Of a DNA stretch of 64,000 bases, positions 54,420-63,969 are shown one piece after another; the stretch's first letter is position 1; each line of letters opens with the position of its first letter. The DNA is from Zunongwangia sp. HGR-M22 (lineage in GTDB: Bacteria > Bacteroidota > Bacteroidia > Flavobacteriales > Flavobacteriaceae). The position numbers were made by a program, and so were the translations under genes. Under the pieces are notes generated by a model. It saw only the letters and a list, made by a program, of their open reading frames with translations, had not been told where the DNA came from and ran no database searches. The DNA lies in NCBI RefSeq assembly GCF_027594425.1, contig NZ_CP115159.1:718501-782500 (forward strand), given 5' to 3'.

Positions 54420-54989
54420 TTAAAATTTTAAATCTACAGCGATATCAAAATCGTCATAAATTGTTTTATCGCCTAAATTATCGAAGAAACTACCAGACCC
54501 GTAACGTACTTCGTATTTTGTACGATCGATAGTAAGATCGGCGTGTGCAGATTTTCCATCATACTCCATATCAAAAGCTACGGGATTCGTAATTCCTTTA
54601 ATTGTAAGATCACCTACGATGCCGTAAGTGTCATCAGATTTTTTTGATGCTGTAGTAATAACCAGTTTGGCTTCAGGATGGTTGGCAATCCCAAAGAAAT
54701 CATCAGATTTTAAGTGACCTTCTAGTTTTCCTTTACTTTCACCTTCAAGATCGGTTACATTAATAGAAGTCATATCCATTACAAATTCACCTCCGGTAAT
54801 TTTATCTTCATCTACATTTAAATAGCCAGATTTTAAATCGATAGTTCCGTGATGACTTCCGGTAACTTTTTCACCATTCCATGTTATGGTGCTGTTTTTA
54901 ACGTTTACTTTTTGAATAGCAGCAGTAAACGACATCATGGCAATTACAATAACAGAAGCTAAAGCTCCTTTTAAGATATTATTTTTCAT
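54420..54989 (-). CDS. YceI-family secreted lipid-binding protein
   Basis: A 189-residue protein with a signal peptide (LKGALASVIVIAMMSFTAA) and a YceI lipocalin-like barrel: STITWNGEKVTGSHHGTIDL, the DDFFGIANHPEAKLVIT block and VAFDMEYDGKSAHADLTIDRT. Family members bind isoprenoid chains in the periplasm. It is the last gene in the marR-nitroreductase-yceI unit, 23 bases after the nitroreductase. A role in detoxification or envelope stress is plausible but inferred from the operon. Confidence 0.93.
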   Translation of the reverse strand: MKNNILKGALASVIVIAMMSFTAAIQKVNVKNSTITWNGEKVTGSHHGTIDLKSGYLNVDEDKITGGEFVMDMTSINVTDLEGESKGKLEGHLKSDDFFGIANHPEAKLVITTASKKSDDTYGIVGDLTIKGITNPVAFDMEYDGKSAHADLTIDRTKYEVRYGSGSFFDNLGDKTIYDDFDIAVDLKF

Positions 54990-55012
54990 AGCAATTTTTG
55001 ATTATTTATTTT

Positions 55013-55645
55013 TTATATAAACTTAAATAAATCTTCTTTTGATTTGCGGACTTTGGCAGCATGTTGTGTTTTATCTTCTTTGCTTCTATAACCTACGCAG
55101 GCAATTACAGCCGTATGCAGTCCTTTTTCTTCTAATCCCAAAATATTATCGAATTCTTCAGCAGAAAAGCCTTCCATTGGACATACATCAATTTTTAAAT
55201 GCGCTGCAGTATTCAATAGAAATCCTAAAGCTAAATACGCTTGTTTTTGTGCCCATTCATTTTGTTCAGCATCAGAAAATTGAAGCGTCGAATTTTTAAT
55301 CATATCTGCCATTCCCTGAAGGTCTTCAACTTTTAGATCTCTAGTTTCGGCTACATTTTTGATGTAGTTATCTACATAAGCTTCATCTAATTTTTTATGA
55401 TTGGCAAAAACAATTACTTGTGAAGCTTCGGTAAGTTGTGTTTGGTTCCACGCAGCAGCTTTTAATTTTTCTCGAACCTCTGGATTTTCAACTACAAAAA
55501 TTTGATAAGGTTGTAATCCGTAAGAAGAAGCAGAAAGTTGCACTCCTTCAAGCAGCTCCTCTAAATTTTCTTTTGATATTTTTTTTGATGCATCAAACTT
55601 CTTTGTTGCATATCTCCATTTTAAATTTTCAATTGTATTATTCAT
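55013..55645 (-). CDS. NAD(P)H-dependent nitroreductase-family oxidoreductase
   Basis: A 210-residue FMN enzyme of the nitroreductase family, closest in layout to NfsB-like reductases. WRYATKKFDASKKIS (flavin phosphate contact), SASSYGLQPYQIFVV and CPMEGFSAEEFDNILGL are typical. It reduces nitro compounds, quinones or other oxidants with NAD(P)H; the physiological substrate is unknown. It lies 10 bases downstream of marR and precedes yceI, and is presumably derepressed when the MarR protein is inactivated. Confidence 0.93.
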   Translation of the reverse strand: MNNTIENLKWRYATKKFDASKKISKENLEELLEGVQLSASSYGLQPYQIFVVENPEVREKLKAAAWNQTQLTEASQVIVFANHKKLDEAYVDNYIKNVAETRDLKVEDLQGMADMIKNSTLQFSDAEQNEWAQKQAYLALGFLLNTAAHLKIDVCPMEGFSAEEFDNILGLEEKGLHTAVIACVGYRSKEDKTQHAAKVRKSKEDLFKFI

Positions 55646-55655
55646 AATTTTAGGT

Positions 55656-56105
55656 TTAGTTTCTAATTTTTTCTAGGCTGTTATTTAATTCAGCTACCTC
55701 TTTTTCGGATAAGGCGTTCACAAGATTATTTTCTACCTTTTGTACTAAAGGATCTAGGATCTCTAAAAGAGCAAGCCCATCTTTAGTAATTATAATTTCT
55801 ACTTTTCGTCTGTTTTCTTCGCAAACACAGCGTTTCACCAAATTTTTTTTAATCAATTTATCTACCAGACGAGTAGTGTTACTCATTTTGTTCACCATTC
55901 GATCTTGAATGGTACTAAGGTTTGCCGGTTTTCCTTTTTGTCCTCGTAAAATCCGAAGAACATTAAATTGTTGCATTGAAATTTCGTGAGGTTTAAGAGC
56001 TTCGTTCATCATACTAGTAGCTTTATCTGCACATAGCATAATATTAATAACCAGTTTTTTACTGTCGGCTAAATGATTTGTTTTTAAAAGCTCTTCCGTT
56101 TTCAT
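55656..56105 (-). CDS. MarR-family transcriptional regulator
   Basis: A 149-residue winged-helix regulator. The recognition region is LSTIQDRMVNKMSNTTRLVDKL, followed by the wing (VCEENRRKVEIIITKDG). It is the first gene of the operon and almost certainly represses it: a 20-base palindrome, ATATTTGTATATACAAATAT, sits 10 bases upstream of its start and overlaps a TATATTTG -7 box. It carries a single cysteine near the wing (VKRCVCEEN gives two), which could sense oxidants, but this is speculative. Confidence 0.93.
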   Translation of the reverse strand: MKTEELLKTNHLADSKKLVINIMLCADKATSMMNEALKPHEISMQQFNVLRILRGQKGKPANLSTIQDRMVNKMSNTTRLVDKLIKKNLVKRCVCEENRRKVEIIITKDGLALLEILDPLVQKVENNLVNALSEKEVAELNNSLEKIRN

Positions 56106-56115
56106 TGTCTATACA

Positions 56116-56136
56116 ATATTTGTATATACAAATATA
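56116..56136 (-). promoter_or_regulatory. Palindromic operator overlapping the marR operon promoter
   Basis: A perfect 20-base palindrome at 56116-56135 overlaps the minus-strand -7 box TATATTTG at 56129-56136, 10 bases before the marR start. Its size and position fit autorepression by MarR. Confidence 0.75.
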
Positions 56137-56256
56137 ATAGCTGTTTTGATTGAATTTTATTAAAATAATGTTAAAATTATATGTTTAAATTTGAGAGTTT
56201 ACTTATGATTTTTTATAGAACAGTATATTTACTGCGATAATTAGAAAAATTAAAAT

Positions 56257-56571
56257 ATGAAAGAGCTTTCACAAGAAGAATGGAGTAAACAATTATCCAC
56301 AGATAACGATGCTATTATTTTGGATGTTCGTACTGAAGAAGAAGTTGAAGAAGGATATATTCCTGAATCTAAGAATATTGATATCTACAAAGGACAGGAA
56401 TTTATAGAAGAAGTTGAAAAATTAGATAAAAGCAAGAATTTTTATGTTTACTGTCGATCAGGAAAACGTAGTGCCCAAGCTTGTGCTATTCTCGACCAAT
56501 TAGGCTACGCAAATACTTATAATTTGCAGGGTGGTTTTATGGAATGGGATGGAGAAACCGCTCAAGACTAA
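56257..56571 (+). CDS. Rhodanese-like sulfurtransferase
   Basis: A 104-residue single-domain rhodanese. The active-site Cys is in YCRSGKRSA (about residue 66), a six-residue loop of the rhodanese type, and ILDVRTEEEVEEGYIPESKN and LQGGFMEWDGE are conserved. It moves sulfur between carriers in the cytoplasm; the acceptor is unknown. Its stop overlaps the start of the following rhodanese-like lipoprotein gene by one base (TAATG). Confidence 0.95.
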   Translation: MKELSQEEWSKQLSTDNDAIILDVRTEEEVEEGYIPESKNIDIYKGQEFIEEVEKLDKSKNFYVYCRSGKRSAQACAILDQLGYANTYNLQGGFMEWDGETAQD

Positions 56572-56960
56572 TGAAAAGGCTCTTTTTTGCTGTAATCTTG
56601 TTATTCCTTTCTTTGCAATCTTGCAAGGAATTGGAAGCTAGCGAGATCGATATGATATCAGCTGAAGAAATGTTAGAGCGTCTTGATGAAGAAGAATTTC
56701 AAGTATTGGATGTGCGACCGGAAGAAGAATTCGCTGATGCCCATATATTAAGGGCGAAGAATATCATTCTAAATGAAAATAATGATAATTCTTTATTTTT
56801 TGATACGCTATCCAAGGATAAACCAGTAGTTATTTATGGGGAGAATAAAGAGCATACTAAAAAGGCTATTGACATTCTGAAAAAAGATGGTTTTAGTGAA
56901 GTATACGAACTCGAAGGCGGTATTCAGGATTGGATACTTTTAGGTGGGGAAGTACATTAA
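56571..56960 (+). CDS. Rhodanese-like lipoprotein without the catalytic cysteine
   Basis: A 129-residue protein starting MKRLFFAVILLFLSLQSC, a lipoprotein signal; the ATG at 56571 overlaps the upstream stop by one base. The rhodanese fold is clear (FQVLDVRPEEEFADAHI, VYELEGGIQDWILLGG), but the active loop reads IYGENKEHTKKA, so the catalytic Cys is replaced by Gly. It is probably a binding or regulatory domain at the envelope, not a sulfurtransferase. A terminator follows. Confidence 0.9.
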   Translation: MKRLFFAVILLFLSLQSCKELEASEIDMISAEEMLERLDEEEFQVLDVRPEEEFADAHILRAKNIILNENNDNSLFFDTLSKDKPVVIYGENKEHTKKAIDILKKDGFSEVYELEGGIQDWILLGGEVH

Positions 56961-56975
56961 AAATATTCATGCATC

Positions 56976-57007
56976 AAAATGGAAACTAATAAGGGTTTCC
57001 ATTTTTT
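56976..57007 (+). terminator. Hairpin terminator after the rhodanese pair
   Basis: AAAATGGAAAC at 56976 and GTTTCCATTTT at 56995 with a short loop, followed by Ts on the plus strand. Confidence 0.85.
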
Positions 57008-57074
57008 ATGTGTAATATTCTGAGAATGTTAAATATATTTTATATTTAGCTCGAATTTTATAACAAGCTTTTCT

Positions 57075-57776
57075 ATGAGAAAAACTTTTACATTTCTTTC
57101 TTTTCTATTATTTTCTATAACAACATCCTTTGCGCAGCAAGATCTTATAATAGGAGTGAAGGCTGGCGTTAATTATGTTTTTGGAGCTGAGATAGAGACC
57201 CAGGGTGTACCTGCTACGGGATTTAATGGAGGTACTCTTGATTCTGAATTTAAAGAAGGATTCCATGGTGGAATGTATGGTCAAAAAAGTTTCGGTAAAT
57301 TTTTTCTTCGTCTAGAAGGATTATACAATACCGCGAAGGTTGACTTTGCTTTTGATAAGCGTTTTGCATCTTATTCTTACGATAAAATAAGTGTTCCAGT
57401 ACTTATAGGTTATCATATTTATGAGCCGTTTGATCTCTACGTGGGACCAGGTTTAAGTATGATGGTTGGAGATGCGGTTTTAGAATACGAAGAGTCTTTT
57501 GAGGGGGGAGTAATACCTACTGATAAATCTTATTTATCTGCTAATATAGGAGCGAAAGCTCATTTTGGCCGATTTGAGATTGATTTAAGGTATGAGCATA
57601 ATTTTAAAAGTTCAGAAGAAACTCCTGTTTTGTTGGACTACACTTCATTTGGCGGAATTAATTCTGTATTTAAAAACAAACGTTTTAATCAATTAATGTT
57701 AAGTGTTTCGTTCATTCTATTTGATTCTAATTATCGCCCTAAAAAAACAAAAAGTCGCGGTTGCTATTTCAATTAA
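57075..57776 (+). CDS. Outer-membrane beta-barrel protein
   Basis: A 233-residue protein with a signal peptide (MRKTFTFLSFLLFSITTSFA) and an OmpW/PorT-like barrel: LIIGVKAGVNYVFGAEIET, KFFLRLEGLYNTAKVDFAF, YEPFDLYVGPGLSMMVGDAV and IDLRYEHNFKSS show alternating strand patterns. The tail FKNKRFNQLMLSVSFILF may be the last strands, with a Lys/Arg-rich extension after them. No specific family function is recognised. It is monocistronic, with a strong terminator at 57801. Confidence 0.85.
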   Translation: MRKTFTFLSFLLFSITTSFAQQDLIIGVKAGVNYVFGAEIETQGVPATGFNGGTLDSEFKEGFHGGMYGQKSFGKFFLRLEGLYNTAKVDFAFDKRFASYSYDKISVPVLIGYHIYEPFDLYVGPGLSMMVGDAVLEYEESFEGGVIPTDKSYLSANIGAKAHFGRFEIDLRYEHNFKSSEETPVLLDYTSFGGINSVFKNKRFNQLMLSVSFILFDSNYRPKKTKSRGCYFN

Positions 57777-57794
57777 AAAAATAAAAGAATAAAT

Positions 57795-57937
57795 AAAAGA
57801 AAGCCTCGATATTTCGAGGCTTTTTTAATTCTAAAATGAGCAGTAGTAGCTTATATAAGAAACAAATTGTTTAAGAACCACCAATAAAACAATCAAACTA
57901 CTGCTCGTTAACCTAACCATTAACCATCAATACTTGA
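57795..57937 (-). ncRNA. Candidate small RNA in the gap before rplT
   Basis: The 386-base gap 57777-58162 holds no gene. On the minus strand a TATATTTG box (57943-57950) precedes about 140 bases that contain a perfect 10-bp stem GAGCAGTAGT/ACTACTGCTC (57897-57906 and 57838-57847) and end in the 57801 terminator. No -33 box is seen. Confidence 0.35.
57801..57826. terminator. Bidirectional hairpin terminator
   Basis: AAGCCTCGA and TCGAGGCTT form a 9-bp stem; six Ts follow on the plus strand, ending the outer-membrane protein transcript, and a weaker T tract follows on the minus strand. Confidence 0.85.
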
Positions 57938-58107
57938 TACTTCAAATATAGATTGATTGTTTGTATTTACTAGTTGTAATTAGATGAATAAGTGGGGTTG
58001 TTTAGATGAATTGTATAATCTAGAAGACAAACGGAAGAATATCCGGTTAAGATCATTTAAGTCTTAGATTATCGAATATCTAATATTGGTCAAAAACGAT
58101 AATAAAA

Positions 58108-58138
58108 AAAAGACCGGCTTCATAGAAACCGGTCTTTT
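58108..58138 (-). terminator. Hairpin terminator after rplT
   Basis: AAAAGACCGG and CCGGTCTTTT form a 10-bp stem with an 11-base loop, followed on the minus strand by a T run. It ends the thrS-infC-rpmI-rplT transcript. Confidence 0.88.
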
Positions 58139-58162
58139 ATAAGAGAGTATAATTGTTTTTAT

Positions 58163-58507
58163 TTATTTTACTTTATCAACAATTGCTTTAAACGCATCTG
58201 GGTGGTTCATCGCTAAATCTGCTAAAACCTTACGGTTCAATCCGATTTCATTAGCTTTTACTTTTCCCATAAATTGCGAATAAGACATTCCTTGTTGACG
58301 AGCTGCAGCGTTAATACGCATAATCCATAATGAACGGAAATTACGTTTTTTAGCTTTACGGTCTCTATAAGAGTAAAGCATTGCTTTTTCAACTGCATTT
58401 TTTGCTACTGTCCAAACGTTTTTACGACGTCCAAAGTAGCCTTTTGCTTGCTTAAGAACTTTTTTTCTTCTAGCTCTTTTCGCAACAGAATTTACTGATC
58501 TTGGCAT
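58163..58507 (-). CDS. rplT: 50S ribosomal protein L20
   Basis: A 114-residue L20, which binds 23S rRNA early in assembly. It starts [20 protein letters not shown], strongly basic, and includes [20 protein letters not shown]. In E. coli L20 represses rpmI-rplT by binding the message; here a 10-bp hairpin AAATAAGAAT/ATTCTTATTT (58551-58574) lies in the 113 bases between rpmI and rplT and could be a regulatory or processing site. A terminator follows. Confidence 0.98.
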   Translation of the reverse strand: MPRSVNSVAKRARRKKVLKQAKGYFGRRKNVWTVAKNAVEKAMLYSYRDRKAKKRNFRSLWIMRINAAARQQGMSYSQFMGKVKANEIGLNRKVLADLAMNHPDAFKAIVDKVK

Positions 58508-58620
58508 AATTTTTAAATTTTGTAGCAGGCGATCGAAAATCGATACTTTTAAATAAGAATTTTAATTCTTATTTGCCCAACTCCAGGGTTTATAATGAAT
58601 TTAAACCGTTAAACTTCAGT

Positions 58621-58818
58621 TTACTTTAAACGTAATTGAAGTTTAACATTATCTTTATCGGCATCAGATACTAACGTACTGTGCGTCAATTTAAGCTTAC
58701 GTTTTTTAGACTTCTTTGTTAAGATATGGCTTTTAAACGCGTGCTTTCTTTTAATCTTTCCAGAACCTGTTAGCTTAAAACGCTTCTTTGCGCTGGATTT
58801 CGTTTTCATCTTAGGCAT
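58621..58818 (-). CDS. rpmI: 50S ribosomal protein L35
   Basis: A 65-residue L35. It begins [20 protein letters not shown] and has the [19 protein letters not shown] basic core (here [16 protein letters not shown]). It sits between infC and rplT, the conserved order in bacteria, 34 bases after infC. Confidence 0.98.
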   Translation of the reverse strand: MPKMKTKSSAKKRFKLTGSGKIKRKHAFKSHILTKKSKKRKLKLTHSTLVSDADKDNVKLQLRLK

Positions 58819-58852
58819 GCTATCCTTCTTTTATAATTATAACTCTCTTATG

Positions 58853-59416
58853 TTATTGTTTTTTCTTGGTGGATGGAGACATGAACATGGTCATGCGCTT
58901 ACCTTCAAGTTTTGGCATTTGTTCTACTTTACCATATTCTTCAAGATCTGTCGCAAGACGCAATAATAGAATTTCTCCTTTATCCTTAAATACAATAGAA
59001 CGACCTTTAAAAAATACAAATGCTTTTAGTTTAGCCCCGTCTTTGAGGAATTTTTCAGCATTTTTCTTTTTAAATTCGTAGTCGTGATCGTCTGTATTAG
59101 GGCCAAAACGAATTTCCTTAACGACAACTTTACTTGCTTTAGCCTTCATGGCTTTTTCACGCTTCTTTTGTTCGTAAAGGAATTTTTTGTAATCCATCGC
59201 CTTAACTACGGGCGGTTTGGCATCTGGAGAAATTTCCACTAAATCAAGTCCAAGTTCTTCAGCAATAGCTAAAGCTTTTTCTATTGGGTAAACATCCATT
59301 TCCACATTATCACCTACCAATCGAACTTCACTAGCTCTAATTTTCTGATTGATTTTGTGTTGATCTTCTTTACGAGTTACTCTTTGTTGTCTCGATTTTT
59401 TTCTTCGTATTGCTAT
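58853..59416 (-). CDS. infC: Translation initiation factor IF-3, ATA start codon
   Basis: IF-3 checks the start codon and keeps 30S and 50S subunits apart. The 187-residue product begins [20 protein letters not shown] and continues [19 protein letters not shown], which is the family N-terminus, so the start must be the ATA at 59414-59416. Between the in-frame TAA after thrS and the TTG at 59318 there is no ATG, GTG or TTG, and the TTG would cut off 32 conserved residues. The C-terminal domain includes [21 protein letters not shown] rare start lets IF-3 repress its own translation, as shown for AUU in E. coli. It is 16 bases after thrS. Confidence 0.95.
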   Translation of the reverse strand: MAIRRKKSRQQRVTRKEDQHKINQKIRASEVRLVGDNVEMDVYPIEKALAIAEELGLDLVEISPDAKPPVVKAMDYKKFLYEQKKREKAMKAKASKVVVKEIRFGPNTDDHDYEFKKKNAEKFLKDGAKLKAFVFFKGRSIVFKDKGEILLLRLATDLEEYGKVEQMPKLEGKRMTMFMSPSTKKKQ

Positions 59417-59432
59417 GGCTTCAAGTTTTTAG

Positions 59433-61379
59433 TTATACTTCAAACGCTTTGAGCGTTTTTTCAATTTCGTTTTTTACAATTTTAGCGAAGTCTTCTACTG
59501 GCATCGTTCCAATATCGCCTTCACCGTGTTTACGTACAGAAACTGTACCATCTTTAGCTTCTTGCTCTCCAACAATCAACATATAAGGGAATTTTTGCAC
59601 TTCGGCCTCCCTTATTTTCTTTCCAATGGTTTCATTTCTGTTATCTACTACGCCGCGAATTTCGTGATTTTCTAATAAACTTAAAACTTTTTGGCTATAA
59701 TTTTCATATTTCTCGCTGAGAGAGAGTATGGTAGCCTGTTCTGGCATTAACCAAAGTGGAAAATTACCTCCTGTATGTTCTAAGAGAATAGCAATAAACC
59801 TTTCCATACTACCAAAAGGAGCTCTGTGAATCATCACAGGTCTATGTGTATTGTTGTCACTGCCTTTATACGTCAGGTCAAAACGTTCGGGTAGATTATA
59901 ATCTACTTGGATGGTGCCAAGTTGCCAGCTTCTGCCAAGTGCATCTTTAACCATAAAGTCTAATTTTGGTCCATAAAATGCAGCCTCACCGGTTTCTATT
60001 ACATAATTTAGGCCTTTTTCTTTAGCTGCATTGATAATGGCAGTTTCAGCTTTTTCCCAAACATCATCACTACCTATATATTTTTCCTTATTTTCTGGAT
60101 CCCTTAAAGATACCTGTGCAGTAAAGTTTTCAAAACCTAAACTGTCAAATACATATAATGTAAGATCGATAACTTTTTTAAATTCTTCATCTAACTGTTC
60201 TGGCGTACAGAAAATATGAGCATCATCCTGAGTAAAGCCTCTAACTCGTGTTAAACCATGTAGTTCCCCACTTTGTTCGTAACGATAAACAGTTCCAAAT
60301 TCAGCAAATCGTTTTGGTAGATCCCTATAGCTCCAGGATTGTGAATTATAAATTTCGCAATGATGGGGGCAATTCATGGGTTTCAATAAAAACTCTTCTC
60401 CTTCGTGTGGGGTTTTAATTGGTTGAAAACTGTCCTCGCCATATTTCGCATAGTGGCCAGAAGTTACGTATAAGTCTTTGTTACCAATATGAGGGCTAAC
60501 AACCATCTCGTAACCTGCTTTTCTTTGCGCTTTTTTCAGAAAGTTCTCTAAACGTTCTCTTAGTGCAGCTCCTTTAGGTAACCATAATGGTAACCCTTGT
60601 CCTACTTTCTGTGAAAAGGTGAAAAGTTCTAATTCTTTACCAAGCTTGCGATGATCTCTTTTTTTCGCTTCCTCAAGAAGTTCAAGATATTCCTTCAGCT
60701 CTTTTTGTTTTGGGAAACTTGTTCCATAAACACGAGTTAATTGTGGTTTATTTTCATCACCCCTCCAATAAGCTCCTGCAACACTCATTAATTTTACCGC
60801 TTTTATAATTCCGGTATTAGGAATATGTCCTCCACGGCATAAATCTGTAAACGTGTCATGATCGCAAAAGGTAATTGTGCCATCTTCAAGATTTTCAATA
60901 AGTTCTACCTTAAAAGTATTTCCTACCTCTTTGTAGTAGGTTAAAGCTTCATCTTTCGAAACCGCTCTCATGTTAAAATCATGCTTGCCTCTTGCGATTT
61001 CCAGCATACGATTTTCGATCTTAGTGAAATCATTTTCAGAAATTTTATGCTCACCAAAATCCACATCATAATAAAATCCGTTTTCTATAGACGGGCCAAT
61101 AGTTAATTTGGCATCAGGATAAAGATCTTGTATCGCTTGTGCCATAACATGCGAGGTAGAATGCCAAAAAGCCTGTTTTCCTTCTTTGTCTTTCCAGGTA
61201 TATAAGGTAAGTGTGCCATCAGATACTAAAGGAGTAGACGTTTCTACTATACTATCATTATATTTAGCTGAAATTACATTTCTAGCAAGCCCACTACTTA
61301 TACTTTGGGCTACATCCATAGGAGTAGAGCCTTTTTCGAATTCCTTAATACTGCCATCCGGCAATGTTACCTTTATCAT
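59433..61379 (-). CDS. thrS: Threonyl-tRNA synthetase
   Basis: A 648-residue class II synthetase for tRNA-Thr. Domains in order: TGS (about 1-60), editing domain with [10 protein letters not shown] (near residue 72) and HxxxH/C-type ligands, class II core with [13 protein letters not shown] (zinc Cys, near 337), [17 protein letters not shown] (motif 2) and a C-terminal anticodon-binding domain. It is the first gene of thrS-infC-rpmI-rplT and is preceded by an excellent promoter at 61411-61440. No T-box or operator-like stem-loop is visible in the short leader. Confidence 0.98.
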   Translation of the reverse strand: MIKVTLPDGSIKEFEKGSTPMDVAQSISSGLARNVISAKYNDSIVETSTPLVSDGTLTLYTWKDKEGKQAFWHSTSHVMAQAIQDLYPDAKLTIGPSIENGFYYDVDFGEHKISENDFTKIENRMLEIARGKHDFNMRAVSKDEALTYYKEVGNTFKVELIENLEDGTITFCDHDTFTDLCRGGHIPNTGIIKAVKLMSVAGAYWRGDENKPQLTRVYGTSFPKQKELKEYLELLEEAKKRDHRKLGKELELFTFSQKVGQGLPLWLPKGAALRERLENFLKKAQRKAGYEMVVSPHIGNKDLYVTSGHYAKYGEDSFQPIKTPHEGEEFLLKPMNCPHHCEIYNSQSWSYRDLPKRFAEFGTVYRYEQSGELHGLTRVRGFTQDDAHIFCTPEQLDEEFKKVIDLTLYVFDSLGFENFTAQVSLRDPENKEKYIGSDDVWEKAETAIINAAKEKGLNYVIETGEAAFYGPKLDFMVKDALGRSWQLGTIQVDYNLPERFDLTYKGSDNNTHRPVMIHRAPFGSMERFIAILLEHTGGNFPLWLMPEQATILSLSEKYENYSQKVLSLLENHEIRGVVDNRNETIGKKIREAEVQKFPYMLIVGEQEAKDGTVSVRKHGEGDIGTMPVEDFAKIVKNEIEKTLKAFEV

Positions 61380-61410
61380 GTCTATATATTATAGTCGTTA
61401 TTATAGATGG

Positions 61411-61440
61411 CAAAGATAATAGTTGTTATTGTTTGGGCAA
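61411..61440 (-). promoter_or_regulatory. Promoter of thrS-infC-rpmI-rplT
   Basis: On the minus strand TTG (61438-61440), exactly 19 bases, then TATCTTTG (61411-61418), a full -33/-7 match. Transcription would start about 25-30 bases before the thrS ATG, so the leader is short. Confidence 0.82.
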
Positions 61441-61699
61441 TACTAGTATTTAGTATTTTATGGGTGTTTCCCTATAATTTCGATTATAGGGAGCGGGCTA
61501 TCCACTATATCTTGGCGCAATTACGATTAAATACAATTATCAAATATAAAATATTAATCATAGTATATAGTATACACGAAATTAAAGCGCCAAGGATGCC
61601 GTTGCTATCCCTAACACAATTTTAAGTTTTTTAAATAGTTGTAAATAAGTTCTTTGGATTTAAACTTTAATTTATTTTTAAAATATCTTTATTTTATCA

Positions 61700-61729
61700 T
61701 TGCCAAAAAGAAATTAGAGATTATATTTG
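61700..61729 (+). promoter_or_regulatory. rRNA promoter P1
   Basis: TTG (61700-61702), 19 bases, TATATTTG (61722-61729). The next bases, GCACCCGCTTAGCGCC, start the transcript and can fold (CGCT/AGCG). Confidence 0.82.
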
Positions 61730-61818
61730 CACCCGCTTAGCGCCGGAGTGGTTGGCTGCGAGGGCGGATGTTCATTGAGGATACTGAAAAAGGAGCTTAA
61801 AAAAAACTTAAAAAAAGT

Positions 61819-61851
61819 TTTGGTGTTTAAAGAAAAAGGGTTGTATATTTG
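61819..61851 (+). promoter_or_regulatory. rRNA promoter P2
   Basis: TTTG (61819-61822), 21 bases, TATATTTG (61844-61851), then GCAGCCGCTTTAACGGCG with a GCCG/CGGC hairpin. It lies 122 bases after P1. Confidence 0.8.
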
Positions 61852-61921
61852 CAGCCGCTTTAACGGCGAGGTTCTTTGGAGGTAGCGTTTAAAAATACAG
61901 AAAAATAATTTTTATTTTTTC

Positions 61922-61951
61922 TTGTGAGTTTAAAAATTAGTTGTAGATTTG
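61922..61951 (+). promoter_or_regulatory. rRNA promoter P3
   Basis: TTG (61922-61924), 19 bases, TAGATTTG (61944-61951), then GCAACCGCTTTCAGAGAAAG with a CGCTTTC/GAAAGCG hairpin. It lies exactly 100 bases after P2. Confidence 0.82.
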
Positions 61952-62002
61952 CAACCGCTTTCAGAGAAAGCGACACGGTTCTTAACACGCTGAATAACTA
62001 AG

Positions 62003-62048
62003 AAATACCGATTGGGGTTTGGTTAAGGTTCGAGTCCTTAATTTCTAT
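62003..62048 (+). other. tRNA-like T-arm and acceptor minihelix in the rRNA leader
   Basis: AGAAAT (62003-62008) pairs with ATTTCT (62043-62048). Between them a T-arm reads TAAGG-TTCGAGT-CCTTA (62026-62042), a perfect 5-bp stem and consensus T-loop, joined directly to the acceptor strand as in a tRNA. D and anticodon arms are absent; 17 unpaired bases take their place. Confidence 0.5.
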
Positions 62049-62256
62049 CGAAGGGAAGTAATTCCCGGACTTTTAAATGAGTTCATTGACATATTGAATT
62101 GACAAACGACATTTTTTAATAGTACTGTATGGTATTATAAAAAAAATGGAAGTGTAGAATTAAGAATTAAGACTAGAGAGTCGTCTTTTGAGCTTTAAAC
62201 TTCTTATTTATATAAGAACGCAAACTTAAGATTTGATTGTTACATATTAATGAAAC

Positions 62257-63787
<1,531 letters not shown>

Positions 63788-63895
63788 AGAGCAGAACCTT
63801 ATTTTAGAATAAGGAACTGGCAATTAGATTTAGGGAAGTTCAAAAGCAAGTCCTTTTGGTCTTGATTCTTAATTTGTCAATTTGATTATATGGAC

Positions 63896-63969
63896 AGTCT
63901 CATAGCTCAGCTGGTTAGAGCGCTACACTGATAATGTAGAGGTCGGCAGTTCGAGTCTGCCTGAGACTA
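63896..63969 (+). tRNA. tRNA-Ile (anticodon GAT)
   Basis: The acceptor stem is AGTCTCA/TGAGACT (7 bp) with discriminator A. The anticodon loop CTGATAA places GAT at 63930-63932. The T-arm GGCAG-TTCGAGT-CTGCC is canonical. It sits in the 16S-23S spacer, where tRNA-Ile is usual; tRNA-Ala and 23S are expected beyond the window edge. Confidence 0.95.

Noticed and set aside
61380..61410. T-box or tRNA-responsive leader before thrS (and valS)
   Set aside because: The leader between promoter and start is about 25-30 bases, too short for such a structure.
61407..61625. A 72-codon plus-strand reading frame between thrS and the rRNA promoters
   Set aside because: It overlaps the strong thrS promoter, has no recognisable domain, and its tail is not protein-like. 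It is likely chance coding in an A/T-rich spacer.
61741..61770. GCCGGAGTGGT near P1 resembling the first bases of a tRNA-Leu
   Set aside because: No acceptor partner, anticodon arm or T-arm follows, so it is not a tRNA gene; a chance match is more likely.
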